A stretch of DNA of 25,491 bases. Source: a virus. Below the pieces are notes generated by a model. It saw only the letters and a program-made list of their open reading frames with translations, searched no databases and was not told the origin of the DNA. Below, piece by piece: positions 1-8,348 of this stretch. The stretch lies in the IMG/VR virus record IMGVR_UViG_3300013004_001933, positions 1 through 25,491 of that record; one strand, 5' to 3'. How positions within the stretch are numbered: the first letter of the stretch is position 1; every line of letters starts with the position of its first letter. A program made the position numbers and the translations under genes.

Positions 1-108
1 AAGAAAAATCAATGGCACATGTTGTGCAATGAAACTGATCAACCACTGAAATTAATTGAAATTCAGTTTGGCGACGATTGTGTGGAAGAGGACATAGAAC
101 GTCGATGA
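1..108 (+). CDS. Cupin / type II mannose-6-phosphate isomerase-like protein, C-terminal end (partial)
   Basis: Frame 1 is open from the window edge to a TGA at 106-108 and gives 35 residues. They read through WHMLCN, LKLIEIQFGD and CVEEDIER. This is the usual end of the cupin domain of type II phosphomannose isomerase/ManC and related sugar-metabolism cupins, where IEIQ-GD followed by EEDI-R is highly recurrent. The rest of the gene lies left of the window, so it is unknown whether a nucleotidyltransferase domain precedes the cupin. Its stop overlaps the start of the next gene as ATGA (105-108), so the two are probably co-translated. Being the first visible gene of a glycosyltransferase run, it fits a nucleotide-sugar supply role. 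That role is inferred from a short C-terminus only. Confidence 0.6.
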   Translation, partial: KKNQWHMLCNETDQPLKLIEIQFGDDCVEEDIERR

Positions 109-791
109 AAGCCATACCAGTTTATGTTGGATACGATCCAAGAGAAGCCATTGCTTTTCACACCTGTGCCAATTCAATCATACGGCATGCATCAAAGCCC
201 GTGGCTATTATTCCTGTGGCCTTGAACTTGTTTCGAGACTACGAAGAAACGCACACAGATGGCAGCAATCACTTTATCTACACACGATTTCTTGTGCCGC
301 ACTTACAGGAATACACAGGATGGGCAATATTCATTGATGGCGACATGATTGTGCGAGATGACATTGTGAAACTATGGGAATTGCAAAACCCTTATAACGA
401 CGTTATGGTAGTCAAACATGACTACAAAACTCGGATGCCTGTAAAATATCTAGGAGCACGAAATGAAGACTATCCTCGAAAAAATTGGAGTAGTGTTATT
501 CTGTGGAATTGTAATAGCTTTCCTAACAGGCGACTTACTCCTGAGTTCATTCAAAAATCCACAGGTAGTGAACTCCACCGCTTCTCGTGGTTAGAAGACG
601 AACGAATTGGCGAGTTGCCAAAAGAGTGGAACTGGTTGCCTGATGAATACGGCATTAATAAGGATGCCAAGCTGTTACACTACACGCTAGGCACACCTTG
701 CTTTCAAGAGTTCGCTGACACGCCACAAGGTGATGAGTGGCATAGAGAACGTATTCTAACTGAATACTGCTTACAAAGGAACATACTATGA
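105..791 (+). CDS. GT8-like glycosyltransferase
   Basis: A 228-residue protein in the GT-A fold style. It opens with a Rossmann-like strand, IPVYVGYDPREAIAF. It then has FIYTRFLVP and the metal-binding DxD motif in FIDGDMIV (about D78 and D80), which places the nucleotide-sugar site. A late HYTLGTPCF resembles the conserved C-terminal His-Gly segment of family 8 enzymes. I start it at ATG 105 rather than the TTG at 78. The ATG overlaps the upstream stop as ATGA, the family-like sequence begins there, and GGAAGAGG lies about 12 bases upstream. It overlaps the next gene by 4 bases (ATGA, 788-791). Donor and acceptor sugars cannot be told. The setting suggests surface-glycan assembly. Confidence 0.75.
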   Translation: MKAIPVYVGYDPREAIAFHTCANSIIRHASKPVAIIPVALNLFRDYEETHTDGSNHFIYTRFLVPHLQEYTGWAIFIDGDMIVRDDIVKLWELQNPYNDVMVVKHDYKTRMPVKYLGARNEDYPRKNWSSVILWNCNSFPNRRLTPEFIQKSTGSELHRFSWLEDERIGELPKEWNWLPDEYGINKDAKLLHYTLGTPCFQEFADTPQGDEWHRERILTEYCLQRNIL

Positions 792-1891
792 TTTTACCAG
801 TGGCCCTGGTGGACCGTTGGCCCAGTGACGAGTATAAAATACAACACGCAACAATTGAATCTGCACTCAAACACAGTGTTGCAGATCTATTGAAACTTCG
901 TGCTGAAGTTGAACTGTTAAAACAACTTGAACACGAATGGGGGCTAAGTCCTATCCCTGAAGAATTGCTAACTAAAGATATTAGAGGATTTATCAAGAGG
1001 AACGGTGGCGACTCAATGGGTCAAAGATTTATTGATTATGTTGTAAATCAAGATGCCCAATTTGATCGTTGTTTAAAATTTACAGACTACCCGGCAATGG
1101 TTATGGCTGCATATCCCAGCAGTAAATTTATTGATAAAAATAGATTCCGCACCGAAATGGAAGAGATTGTCAAAGATCCTGTGCTGATACGCGGCATCAG
1201 TTCTGGTAAAATAGCCAAGATTGTGAGAGAACATGATCAAGACTATTACTTTATCGAAACAGGATATCTTGGCAATTATCGATGTGACAACAATCAAACC
1301 GGCAGAAAAGTGTATCATCGCATTGTAAAAAATTCCATGCAACATTCAACTATCATGGATGTGCCCGATGACCGATGGCAACAACTGGTAAAATTCAATC
1401 CAAACTTGGAATACAAAGGCTGGAAGCGCACTGGATCAAAAATTCTAGTGGTGTTGCCCACTAATAAACCATTTCAATATTATGGACACAATCGTGAGAA
1501 ATGGATTGAAAAAGTTGAACGCACTATTAAAAAACACAGTGACAGAGAGATTGTCTGGCGTGAAAAGGCCAGTCGTGGGGAACGTACAAATGCCACTATA
1601 TACGATGCCTTAGATGATGACATTTATGCTCTGGTCACTTACAACAGTATTGCAACTGTGGAAGCAATACAGCACGGAATTCCAGCCTTTGGACTGGCAC
1701 CCACTGCGGCAGATCCGGTATGCAGTAATGATCTTTCACAAATTGAAAATCCCGTAATGCCCAATGAAGAAATTGTTTACAGATGGTTATGCTCGATTGC
1801 TTACAGTCAATTTAGTCTAGATGAAATTTTAACAGGCCAAGCCTGGCAAATGGTATTAGAAAATGCACAACGCCCAACCCTTGATTGTTAA
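788..1891 (+). CDS. Putative GT-B-like glycosyltransferase, copy 1 of a three-member paralogous family
   Basis: A 367-residue protein with no motif I can name outright. Its C-terminal half has GT-B-like alternating strands and helices: KILVVLPTNKPFQYYG, then KHSDREIVWR, then ATVEAIQHGIPAFGLAP. It ends with a signature shared with two other genes in this window: NDLSQIENPVMPNEE, followed by an aromatic helix and LDEILTGQAW. The 'GIPAF' segment after a Ser/Thr-rich strand resembles the donor-binding region of capsule-type transferases (KpsS/KpsC-like), but this is a fold-level impression. The N-terminal third is unique to this copy and partly helical. It is coupled to the gene before it (ATGA) and overlaps the next by 29 bases. 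A polysaccharide-synthesis role is inferred from the neighbours. Confidence 0.55.
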   Translation: MILPVALVDRWPSDEYKIQHATIESALKHSVADLLKLRAEVELLKQLEHEWGLSPIPEELLTKDIRGFIKRNGGDSMGQRFIDYVVNQDAQFDRCLKFTDYPAMVMAAYPSSKFIDKNRFRTEMEEIVKDPVLIRGISSGKIAKIVREHDQDYYFIETGYLGNYRCDNNQTGRKVYHRIVKNSMQHSTIMDVPDDRWQQLVKFNPNLEYKGWKRTGSKILVVLPTNKPFQYYGHNREKWIEKVERTIKKHSDREIVWREKASRGERTNATIYDALDDDIYALVTYNSIATVEAIQHGIPAFGLAPTAADPVCSNDLSQIENPVMPNEEIVYRWLCSIAYSQFSLDEILTGQAWQMVLENAQRPTLDC

Positions 1892-2819
1892 AAGTTATCT
1901 AAGAAGTTTGCCCAGGCATATCAACGGCAACGAAAAAATCAATGCATTGACTTATTTTGCAGAGGGTGCAGCCAAGTGTGGCGATTCAGCATCAGTAACT
2001 GAGTCACAAACATACGAAACATGTGATGTTGGTGCCATTATTGGCAATGCGTTTGATGCAAATCCCAGCAAGGTCAGACTGCCGCATTATCAAGTTCGCA
2101 AAATGGTAATGGATACACAACACAGTCTTCATCGTTACTGGTTAAGCATAGACAGCAACGTATTCATTTACAAAGATGCTGCCAATCCACACAAGTATCT
2201 ACGCTACAGTTTTAATGGTGTGTTTCCTGCCACAGGCATATACTGTAACGAAACACCCGGTGAAGAAAACTGGAACAACATGCGACGTGACTACAATATG
2301 GATCTAAAACCCTGGAGGTCCAGTGGCAATCACATATTGATCTGCTTGCAACGACCGCTGGGGTGGAGTATGCGTGGCGCGGATTTAATGAAGTGGCTTA
2401 AGAGAACATTAGGCAAGATTAGAGAACACAGTGATCGTCCAATCTTAATAAGATGGCATCCAGGTGACTGGAAGGCATTTCCCAATTATAAATCCACGCT
2501 AGTTAAGTTTGGCGTTACAGTGAGCCCACAAAACCGGCACATAACCGAAGACTTGGTCAATTGCTGGGCACTGGTATGCCATAATTCAACTCCCAGTGCA
2601 GTGGCACCAATTGAAGGAATTCCAGCATTTATCACAGATGAGCCTGCATACAGCCAGGGCGGTGATATTGCTAACACTGACCTGAGTCAGATAGAAAATC
2701 CTCACATGCCTAACCGTGAGCAATGGATTAGGAAACTAGCACAATGTCACTGGAGTTTTGAAGATGTCAGATCAGGCCGTTGCTGGAGTCACATGCGCAA
2801 CTGGGTCAAAGTCCCGTAA
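1863..2819 (+). CDS. Putative GT-B-like glycosyltransferase, copy 2 of a three-member paralogous family
   Basis: A 318-residue paralogue of the gene before it. Shared blocks are HILICLQRPLGWSMRG, EHSDRPILIRWHPGDW, a Ser/Thr-rich stretch leading to EGIPAF, NTDLSQIENPHMPNRE, and WSFEDVRSGRCW near the end. The IRWHPGDW block resembles the basic 'KPHP/RPHP' loop of capsule-type transferases that contact the donor phosphate. The start at ATG 1863 lies 29 bases inside the previous gene; a later start would delete sequence that looks coding. Its 3' end runs 48 bases into the convergent minus-strand reductase gene (ends at 2819 versus 2772). The conserved EDVRSG-CW motif sits in that overlap, so it is real coding sequence. 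The function is inferred. Confidence 0.55.
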   Translation: MHNAQPLIVKSYLRSLPRHINGNEKINALTYFAEGAAKCGDSASVTESQTYETCDVGAIIGNAFDANPSKVRLPHYQVRKMVMDTQHSLHRYWLSIDSNVFIYKDAANPHKYLRYSFNGVFPATGIYCNETPGEENWNNMRRDYNMDLKPWRSSGNHILICLQRPLGWSMRGADLMKWLKRTLGKIREHSDRPILIRWHPGDWKAFPNYKSTLVKFGVTVSPQNRHITEDLVNCWALVCHNSTPSAVAPIEGIPAFITDEPAYSQGGDIANTDLSQIENPHMPNREQWIRKLAQCHWSFEDVRSGRCWSHMRNWVKVP

Positions 2820-3602
2820 TTCATTTAACTGTGTGAGATAATCAGGAATGGCAAAATCAAATTCATTTCTAGTGTCTACCAAGATCTTGTTTACATCTTT
2901 GGGGCCGCTGGTCCTGACCACATTCTTTCCTAGATTGTAAACTTCGTTGATCAAGCACAATAACTCATATTTGTTAATGTTTACTGAGTTGTTGACCACA
3001 TGATATATGCCAGCAACACTGGGGTTGCGTACATATCGATCAATACATTTGGCCAACTGCAATGTGGTGATCCCATTCCACCAGGCATTGTCCCAACCAG
3101 GTATTGCAGTTTCAGGATTTCTTCTAACCCAATCAAGTAATCCAGTACCAGATTTGAGTTCGGGACCGATAATGCTCATACGAAATGTAACGTCTTTGCT
3201 GTTGTCAACTTCGCCTAGGCTTTTACTGCGACCATACACATTTGTTTCGGTGTGCGTGTGTTTTTCTTTGTAGTGACCCACAGCACCATCAAACACACAA
3301 TCAGTGCTTAGATGAATCAGTCGAGTGTGAGTGTCTTTTAATCGGTATTCGATGTAGTGTGGCAACCAGGAATTGATTATGCTGGCACGGTCGGGACGTT
3401 GCAGGCACGGCTGTACCAATAGACCAATACAGTTTACAACAAAATCAGTGTTGAGTTGATCAAAAAATTCTGCAACCATAGCGGGATTTTCAACATCTAA
3501 TCGGGTACGGTACACTGCATCAACTTCGTGCCCTTGCTGACGAAGATAACTGACCACAACATGTCCAGCCATGCCGTTGGAACCTAGTACTGTGATTTTC
3601 AT
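2772..3602 (-). CDS. RmlD-like SDR reductase (NDP-4-keto-6-deoxysugar 4-reductase)
   Basis: 276 residues, the usual length for RmlD-type short-chain dehydrogenases. The NAD(P)-binding GSNGMAG is at residues 8-13, with its first Gly at 7. Next come NCIG (57-60), HLSTDCVFDG (97-106) and the catalytic YGRSK (Tyr123, Lys127). Further on, WWNGITTLQLAK is the typical substrate-side segment. Known relatives reduce the 4-keto group of an NDP-6-deoxysugar. Between a UDP-GlcNAc dehydratase and a 2-epimerase it most likely acts on the UDP-2-acetamido-2,6-dideoxy-4-keto intermediate, as WbvR does in the L-QuiNAc pathway or FnlB/CapF in the L-FucNAc pathway. It lacks the extra C-terminal cupin of CapF. 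It overlaps its upstream neighbour as ATGA (3599-3602). Confidence 0.8.
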   Translation of the reverse strand: MKITVLGSNGMAGHVVVSYLRQQGHEVDAVYRTRLDVENPAMVAEFFDQLNTDFVVNCIGLLVQPCLQRPDRASIINSWLPHYIEYRLKDTHTRLIHLSTDCVFDGAVGHYKEKHTHTETNVYGRSKSLGEVDNSKDVTFRMSIIGPELKSGTGLLDWVRRNPETAIPGWDNAWWNGITTLQLAKCIDRYVRNPSVAGIYHVVNNSVNINKYELLCLINEVYNLGKNVVRTSGPKDVNKILVDTRNEFDFAIPDYLTQLNELRDFDPVAHVTPATA

Positions 3603-4579
3603 AAGAATCCTCCCTTGACCAACATGTCTTTGATTTGATCATCGTTCATTAATACTGTTTGAGAACTGAACTCAGAGTGGGGAAATGCTGGTAACTGTTT
3701 GTATTTGTTCTTAAGTTCTGCAGAACACTTGGTAGGAAGTATCACATAGTAATTTTCATCAAAGCAACGACTCAGCACAGCTTCGTGTTTGCTGATCAAC
3801 ATTTCGTCTAGTTTCTCCCCGGGCTTGCTGCCAATTTCTTTTATGTTCACAGTGCCATACTTGTGCATGAGCACACGGGCCACATCTCGAATGTAACAAG
3901 CCGGCATGTTCATAACAAATGTTTCACCACCGATGCTGGTTTCTGCGGCTTTGAACAACAACATGATGGCTTCCTCTAGCGTCAAGAAGAACCGAGTCAT
4001 TTGCAAATCAGTAATGGTAATAGGACCACCTGCTTTGATCTGTTCAATAAAGTACGGAATCACGCTGCCGTTGGAACCCATGACATTGCCGCCACGAATG
4101 CAAACAAACTTTGTGTGTGTGCTTAGATCATTACCTTGTATGATTAACTTTTCACCTACACTTTTGGTCATGCCATACAGGTTCAACGGCTCAACGGCTT
4201 TGTCGGTACTGACATCAATTACTTTGCTGACATGATTTTCTACAGCGGCGTTGACAATGTTGGTGGTTCCTGTGATGTTTGTTTTGATAGCTTCCTGTGG
4301 GTGATCTTCGCAGATGGGCACATGTTTAAGTGCGGCCAGATGAAATATAACGTCAACGCCCTTGGTTGCAAAACGAACAGCATCATAATCTCGAACGTCT
4401 CCTACTACAAACTTCAATCTAGAGTCATGAAACTGTCGTTGCATCAACACTTGTTGAAGTTCGCCACGGCTAAAACATATAATTTCTGTGGGATTATAAT
4501 TTGCCAACAACATACGTATTAACGTTTGTCCCCAACTGCCGGTGGCACCCGATACAAATATTCTTTTTCCGTTAAACAT
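3599..4579 (-). CDS. UDP-GlcNAc 4,6-dehydratase/5-epimerase (PseB/CapD/FnlA family SDR)
   Basis: 326 residues. The cofactor loop GATGSWG is at 11-17 and the acidic GDVRD at 60-64. HLAALKHVP (80-88) is highly typical of inverting UDP-GlcNAc dehydratases. The active site reads STDKAVEPLNLYGMTK, with Thr125, Asp126, Lys127, Tyr135 and Lys139 in the same relative spacing as the PseB catalytic residues. RGGNVMGSNGSVIPYF and the following TDLQMTRFF complete the family pattern. The expected reaction removes water across C4-C6 and inverts C5, giving a UDP-4-keto-L-sugar. A Tyr in YxxxK is closer to PseB/FlaA1; as I recall, CapE/WbjB-type enzymes have Met there. The adjacent reductase and 2-epimerase point to a UDP-L-deoxyamino sugar rather than pseudaminic acid. 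Confidence 0.85.
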   Translation of the reverse strand: MFNGKRIFVSGATGSWGQTLIRMLLANYNPTEIICFSRGELQQVLMQRQFHDSRLKFVVGDVRDYDAVRFATKGVDVIFHLAALKHVPICEDHPQEAIKTNITGTTNIVNAAVENHVSKVIDVSTDKAVEPLNLYGMTKSVGEKLIIQGNDLSTHTKFVCIRGGNVMGSNGSVIPYFIEQIKAGGPITITDLQMTRFFLTLEEAIMLLFKAAETSIGGETFVMNMPACYIRDVARVLMHKYGTVNIKEIGSKPGEKLDEMLISKHEAVLSRCFDENYYVILPTKCSAELKNKYKQLPAFPHSEFSSQTVLMNDDQIKDMLVKGGFL

Positions 4580-5648
4580 GATTTCCTAATAAAATGTTTA
4601 CCACTGTGTCACTAACGTTGGTTCTAGCATATTCAGCAGGTACTGTCCATGCACGATCAACCTGTTTCATAGATTGGTAACCAGCAACAATATTATCAAC
4701 TGCTAGACCAGTTACAATGTTTGATCCACACCAAACAGTTTCTGGGCGTTCAGTAGTGGCACGTATAGTTATAGTGGGTTTATAGAACAAACACATTTCT
4801 TCTTGTACAGTTCCTGAATCACTGATGGCCATGTAACTATTCTTTTCTAACTTTACAAAATCAAAAAACCCCATTGGTTCAGTTATTTTTATACAGTCGC
4901 TTACTGATATATCTAATTCGCGCAAACGCTGACGTGTTCGTGGATGACAACTAAACACAATTGGGCGATCTTGTGCTATGATTTCCATGGCACTAAAAAT
5001 ACTAGCCAATCTCTCCGGACTATCTACGTTCTCTGCTCTGTGTGAGGTGGCGATAATGTACTGGTTAGATTTTAATTTTAATTTTTCTAAAATATTGCTC
5101 TCATCAATTTGATCACAGTAGTAATCTAATACTTCTCTAATGGGATTGCCAGTTACAAACACACGATTGTTTTGTGCACCTTCTCGTAACAAATTTTGTC
5201 TACTGAGTTCAGTATAAGGCAAATTGATAGTGCTAATACTGTCTATTAATCTACGATTCTTTTCTTCTGGTACTGACATATCGTAACAACGATTGCCGGC
5301 TTCCATGTGATACACAGGAACTCCCATGCGTTCACAAACTATAGCACTCAATCCTGAATTGGTATCACCCAACACTAACACCGCATCAGGTTGAAATTCT
5401 GTAATGTACTGCTCTACACCAATCATAGTGGCAGCCAACTGCTGTCCAATTGTACCACGACTGTTTAGTACACAATCGGGTTGTCGCAATCCCAACTGAT
5501 CAAAGAATATATCATTGAGTGTGGCATCGTAATTTTGCCCAGTATGTAATACTCTATGTTCACTGACTTGATCTAGCTTGGGTATAATTCTAGCCAAGCG
5601 AATTATTTCCGGGCGTGTTCCTAAGATGGTTAATATCTTACGCTTCAT
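4572..5648 (-). CDS. UDP-N-acetyl hexosamine 2-epimerase (FnlC/WbjD/CapG/WecB family)
   Basis: 358 residues, close to the family length. Conserved blocks in order are ILGTRPEIIR (8-17), HTGQNYD (35-41), LGDTNSGLSA (about 93-102), HMEAGNRCYD (114-123), PEEKNRRLID, TSHRAENVD (201-209, His203), DSGTVQEE and RATTERPE. HMEAGNRC rather than HVEAGLRT is typical of the FnlC/WbjD/CapG branch, which inverts C2 of UDP-L-deoxyamino sugars, rather than WecB itself. It is the first gene of the three-gene nucleotide-sugar cassette in transcription order. It overlaps the dehydratase by 8 bases, and its last codons (TTAGGA) supply that gene's ribosome binding site. The likely final step of the pathway yields UDP-L-QuiNAc or UDP-L-FucNAc. 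Confidence 0.85.
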   Translation of the reverse strand: MKRKILTILGTRPEIIRLARIIPKLDQVSEHRVLHTGQNYDATLNDIFFDQLGLRQPDCVLNSRGTIGQQLAATMIGVEQYITEFQPDAVLVLGDTNSGLSAIVCERMGVPVYHMEAGNRCYDMSVPEEKNRRLIDSISTINLPYTELSRQNLLREGAQNNRVFVTGNPIREVLDYYCDQIDESNILEKLKLKSNQYIIATSHRAENVDSPERLASIFSAMEIIAQDRPIVFSCHPRTRQRLRELDISVSDCIKITEPMGFFDFVKLEKNSYMAISDSGTVQEEMCLFYKPTITIRATTERPETVWCGSNIVTGLAVDNIVAGYQSMKQVDRAWTVPAEYARTNVSDTVVNILLGNHV

Positions 5649-6165
5649 AATACCCTACATAATATTTCTCTAGGCTGGGCAGTTTAACCTCGACCCAGCC
5701 TGCAAAGTCATCATGTGTCCATGAACTTTTGTGTATATCAAATTGATTACCATGACTCCAAATTCGTTCGTTTTCGATATTGTGTGTATTGTCTGTCCAA
5801 ATTTCAGGTAGTGGGGTAAGTAAAAATATTTTTTTATTGACTATTTTCTTGCAATCTTCCAATAGTCGAACGCCTGCATCTTTGTTTAAGTGTTCGATAA
5901 AATCTATCATTAAAATATAATCCCAACGCTCGGTGGTAATTTCAAAGATAGGAGTAGTCTCAACATTGGCCACAATGTCTGGTTCAACCCAATCCCATGC
6001 ATCAATTGTTAACACACGACACTGTTGTTCTAGCAACGGCGATGAGTAGGCTTTGGGGCCGCACCCTATATCTAATACTGTGCTGCCAGTGGCTACACTT
6101 TCATTAATAAACTGTGACAATAAATCATTGCGACTGGCTCTTTTTCCTTTGATTTTAAATTTCAT
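5638..6165 (-). CDS. Class I SAM-dependent methyltransferase
   Basis: 175 residues. The SAM-binding motif I is VLDIGCGPKA (30-39). An acidic strand end, VLTIDAWDWVEPD, follows, then WDYILMIDFIEHL, the usual motif IV region with an aspartate at the methyl-transfer face, and a later strand KKIFLLTP. The short N-terminus and absence of a target-recognition domain point to a small-molecule or glycan methyltransferase rather than a DNA methylase. It overlaps the 2-epimerase by 11 bases and the glycosyltransferase upstream as ATGA (6162-6165). Methylation of a sugar made or transferred by its neighbours is the natural guess, but the acceptor is unknown. Confidence 0.7.
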   Translation of the reverse strand: MKFKIKGKRASRNDLLSQFINESVATGSTVLDIGCGPKAYSSPLLEQQCRVLTIDAWDWVEPDIVANVETTPIFEITTERWDYILMIDFIEHLNKDAGVRLLEDCKKIVNKKIFLLTPLPEIWTDNTHNIENERIWSHGNQFDIHKSSWTHDDFAGWVEVKLPSLEKYYVGYYEA

Positions 6166-6923
6166 TGTATACTTTCTTTATTTGGTGCATGTATTGTTCC
6201 ATCAACAGTGATGTTAAAATACAAATCTTTATTATTTTGATCAGGCTCAATGTTGTCAGGATGCCCGTAACTCTTATGGTGATATTGATGTATAACCATT
6301 GGTGTTGCTACAAATTCAAGATTGCACACTTGTTTGATTCTATATAGTATTTCTGCATCGTCCCAGTTATGTCCTGTTGCATATCTTTCATCAAATCCGT
6401 TGACTTTGATTAGATTATTTCTGGTAATGGCATTGCAAAAGTGAAATGCCACTGGACGCTCAATTTCGTGATTATACCAACGTGCTTTTTTTGATGTTGA
6501 CACTGTGGGAATTGATCCTTGCTGATGCAATACTGTAACATCTTGTTTAGTACATGCCCAGCAATGAAAACTAAGATATGTTTCATCAGTAAGATTCTTA
6601 GCAACATAATTCAACACATCTCCCATATGGCAACATTCAGGGTTTTGTATCACAATCATATCTCCGCGACTGGCACGCAGTCCTACATTATATGGAATAC
6701 ATGGATTACAATAGTCTTTTTTTGTTACTTTCTCTTTCATACGAATAATATTAAACTGTAATTGTGGAAACTCATTGGGTATACCATCTAAACTATTATC
6801 AGCATCACTGAAGTCATCTACAATGACCACTTCTACATTTTTGTACGCACTATTTGCAATAGTCTGCAATGTGAATTTTAGTTGAGGTAACCTATTATAA
6901 TAGGCCATCACTATTGATATCAT
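6162..6923 (-). CDS. Family 2 glycosyltransferase (GT-A fold)
   Basis: 253 residues. It begins with the classic GT2 start, ISIVMAYYNR, followed by VEVVIVDDFSDADNS (about 30-44), which holds the UDP-binding Asp pair. The sequence GLRASRGDMIVIQNPE occupies the DxD position, here with N-P-E in place of Asp-x-Asp, which is common in this family. GFDERYATGHNWDDAEILYRI contains the ED-like catalytic acidic segment. The C-terminal tail is short with no membrane segment, so a soluble or peripherally bound enzyme is likely. It overlaps both neighbours as ATGA. The local base composition is AT-rich compared with the phage core genes, which suggests separate acquisition. Confidence 0.8.
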   Translation of the reverse strand: MISIVMAYYNRLPQLKFTLQTIANSAYKNVEVVIVDDFSDADNSLDGIPNEFPQLQFNIIRMKEKVTKKDYCNPCIPYNVGLRASRGDMIVIQNPECCHMGDVLNYVAKNLTDETYLSFHCWACTKQDVTVLHQQGSIPTVSTSKKARWYNHEIERPVAFHFCNAITRNNLIKVNGFDERYATGHNWDDAEILYRIKQVCNLEFVATPMVIHQYHHKSYGHPDNIEPDQNNKDLYFNITVDGTIHAPNKESIQ

Positions 6924-7519
6924 ATAAACCTTATGTGCGACGTGGCGTATTTTGCCCGTTGATTGATTATTTCCACAATTTCAAAATTAGACTCTACCAA
7001 TGGTGTTCTTTCCTTGGCAAAGATTCGTAGATCCATTACAACAACAGTATTGGCGTGACTGTGCTTGAGTATCAACTCACGATATGTGCTTGCTGGATAA
7101 TGAAACCCGCAACTGACCCAACTAGTAATGACATCAAACTTAATATCCTCAGAGATATTGATATTATTACAGTCTACCAGATGATAATTTTGTGTGTTTA
7201 ATTCATCTAGTTTGTTTTGTAAAAAATCCAACTTGTAATAAAATGCAAAATTTTTAGAATCAGTGGTGTAACGTGCCTGTTGTTGTGTTCGGGCATCTTG
7301 AGCATTATCGTCGAAATCGCCATCTAGTAGATACAATTCAGTGCCGTACTTTTTATTAAACAAACGACTTTCCCAAGCAAGTCCGCATCCAATGTCTAAT
7401 ATTTTTTTAGGAGGCGTTCCTAGATAGGTATCTAATAGATCAAAGTTTTCTTGTTTATGTTGCTGATACACATCAGTGAACCATTCGTCATTGATCCAAT
7501 CTTTTTGATACAATATCAT
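6920..7519 (-). CDS. Class I SAM-dependent methyltransferase
   Basis: 199 residues. Motif I is ILDIGCGLAWESRLF (40-54), followed by the acidic LYLLDGD strand end. FDVITSWVSCGFHY is the motif IV region, and NTVVVMDLR a later core strand. The WESR and FHYP segments resemble small phage and bacterial methyltransferases found next to glycosyltransferases, but no substrate signature is visible. It overlaps the GT2 gene and the GT8-like gene by 4 bases each, so it belongs to the same translationally coupled run. Sequence identity with the 175-residue methyltransferase is limited to motif I, so this is not a recent duplication. Sugar methylation is an inference from position. Confidence 0.65.
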   Translation of the reverse strand: MILYQKDWINDEWFTDVYQQHKQENFDLLDTYLGTPPKKILDIGCGLAWESRLFNKKYGTELYLLDGDFDDNAQDARTQQQARYTTDSKNFAFYYKLDFLQNKLDELNTQNYHLVDCNNINISEDIKFDVITSWVSCGFHYPASTYRELILKHSHANTVVVMDLRIFAKERTPLVESNFEIVEIINQRAKYATSHIRFI

Positions 7520-8304
7520 TGGTACTTTCTCTGTTCTTGTTTGAATACATCAAGTTCTTTGCGTTTGCCTTTGGCAGACCATATGGCGCTTTCAGTCCGC
7601 ATGGCCCAGTCAATATAACTCATGGGTAACAGACCTTTTTGATATTTTGGCACCAGTTGATCTAGTAGAACTTGATCTAAAAACCAATATAGATCGTGTT
7701 TACCGATACTGGCACGTAAACTGTTTGCGTACTCTTGTAAAAATTCATGTGCACCAGCAGTACCATTGAACAACACAGCACCGGCCAAGTGGGTGCCATC
7801 TTTGGGTTTTTCGTACAGATAAAAATCCTTAGTGCCCAATTGATCATTGAATTGTCCGCGCACTAGCCCGTCAACATCAATACTCAAGCATCGTTGTCCT
7901 GGTTGTAGTAATTCAGCCAGTCTGACAAATCTAGTACAGGCATAGTAAGTTTGATGAATCAGTATTGATAGGTCTTGGCGGCCACGTGTTTGTCCTTTTT
8001 TAAACATTTGTCTCTGTCGATCGTTTTCAAATTGGGTTCTGGTCATCCAGTAGTCAGTTGTATGTTGAAACTCATTCTCACTGGGCTGTTCATAAGTGCA
8101 AGTTACACCTGTGCGGCTTTGACAAAAATCAATCTGATCGGGCCTAGGGTTGTATATGTGTATGTGTACTCCGTATTCTGGAGTATTGGCCAGTATACTG
8201 TTGATCAACGGCCGGGCATGCAGGTCAAAATACACTGAGTCTGCGGCAGCATAGATAAAGAATTTATTTTGATTTAACGTTCCGTTAAGTTGGGGCAATA
8301 TCAT
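7516..8304 (-). CDS. GT8-like glycosyltransferase
   Basis: About 262 residues from ATG 8304. Key blocks are FFIYAAADSVYFDLHA (15-30), YACTRFVRLAELL and CLSIDVDGLVRG, where Asp143 and Asp145 form the DxD metal site. LAGAVLFNG and YWFLDQVLLDQL follow, the usual Asp-Gln helix of this fold. WSAKGKRKE near the end stands where GT8 enzymes carry a His/Lys-Gly loop. A GTG start at 8331 would add nine residues. Neither start has a good ribosome binding site; I prefer the ATG because it leaves a 44-base divergent gap for promoters. It is the first gene of the minus-strand run that ends in the nucleotide-sugar cassette. The sugar donor is unknown. Confidence 0.65.
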   Translation of the reverse strand: MILPQLNGTLNQNKFFIYAAADSVYFDLHARPLINSILANTPEYGVHIHIYNPRPDQIDFCQSRTGVTCTYEQPSENEFQHTTDYWMTRTQFENDRQRQMFKKGQTRGRQDLSILIHQTYYACTRFVRLAELLQPGQRCLSIDVDGLVRGQFNDQLGTKDFYLYEKPKDGTHLAGAVLFNGTAGAHEFLQEYANSLRASIGKHDLYWFLDQVLLDQLVPKYQKGLLPMSYIDWAMRTESAIWSAKGKRKELDVFKQEQRKYQ

Positions 8305-8348
8305 AGTCAGATATTTAGTGAGGGAAAACACAGCCTATAACTAATACT
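8305..8348. promoter_or_regulatory. Divergent intergenic gap, candidate promoters
   Basis: This 44-base gap separates a minus-strand and a plus-strand gene and is the only divergent junction in the window, so promoters for both are expected here or just inside the genes. TATAACTA at 8336-8343 is one mismatch from the T4 late box TATAAATA, but lies only 5 bases before the plus-strand ATG, which would give an almost leaderless message. No clear Shine-Dalgarno sequence is present for either gene. Confidence 0.3.

Noticed and set aside
78-107. TTG start at 78 giving a longer GT8-like protein
   Set aside because: The ATG at 105 overlaps the upstream stop as ATGA, and family-like sequence begins there; the nine extra residues look non-coding.
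2772-5648. Pseudaminic acid pathway suggested by the PseB-like dehydratase
   Set aside because: No aminotransferase, N-acetyltransferase, NeuB-type synthase or CMP-transferase is present; the reductase and 2-epimerase fit a UDP-L-deoxyamino sugar instead.
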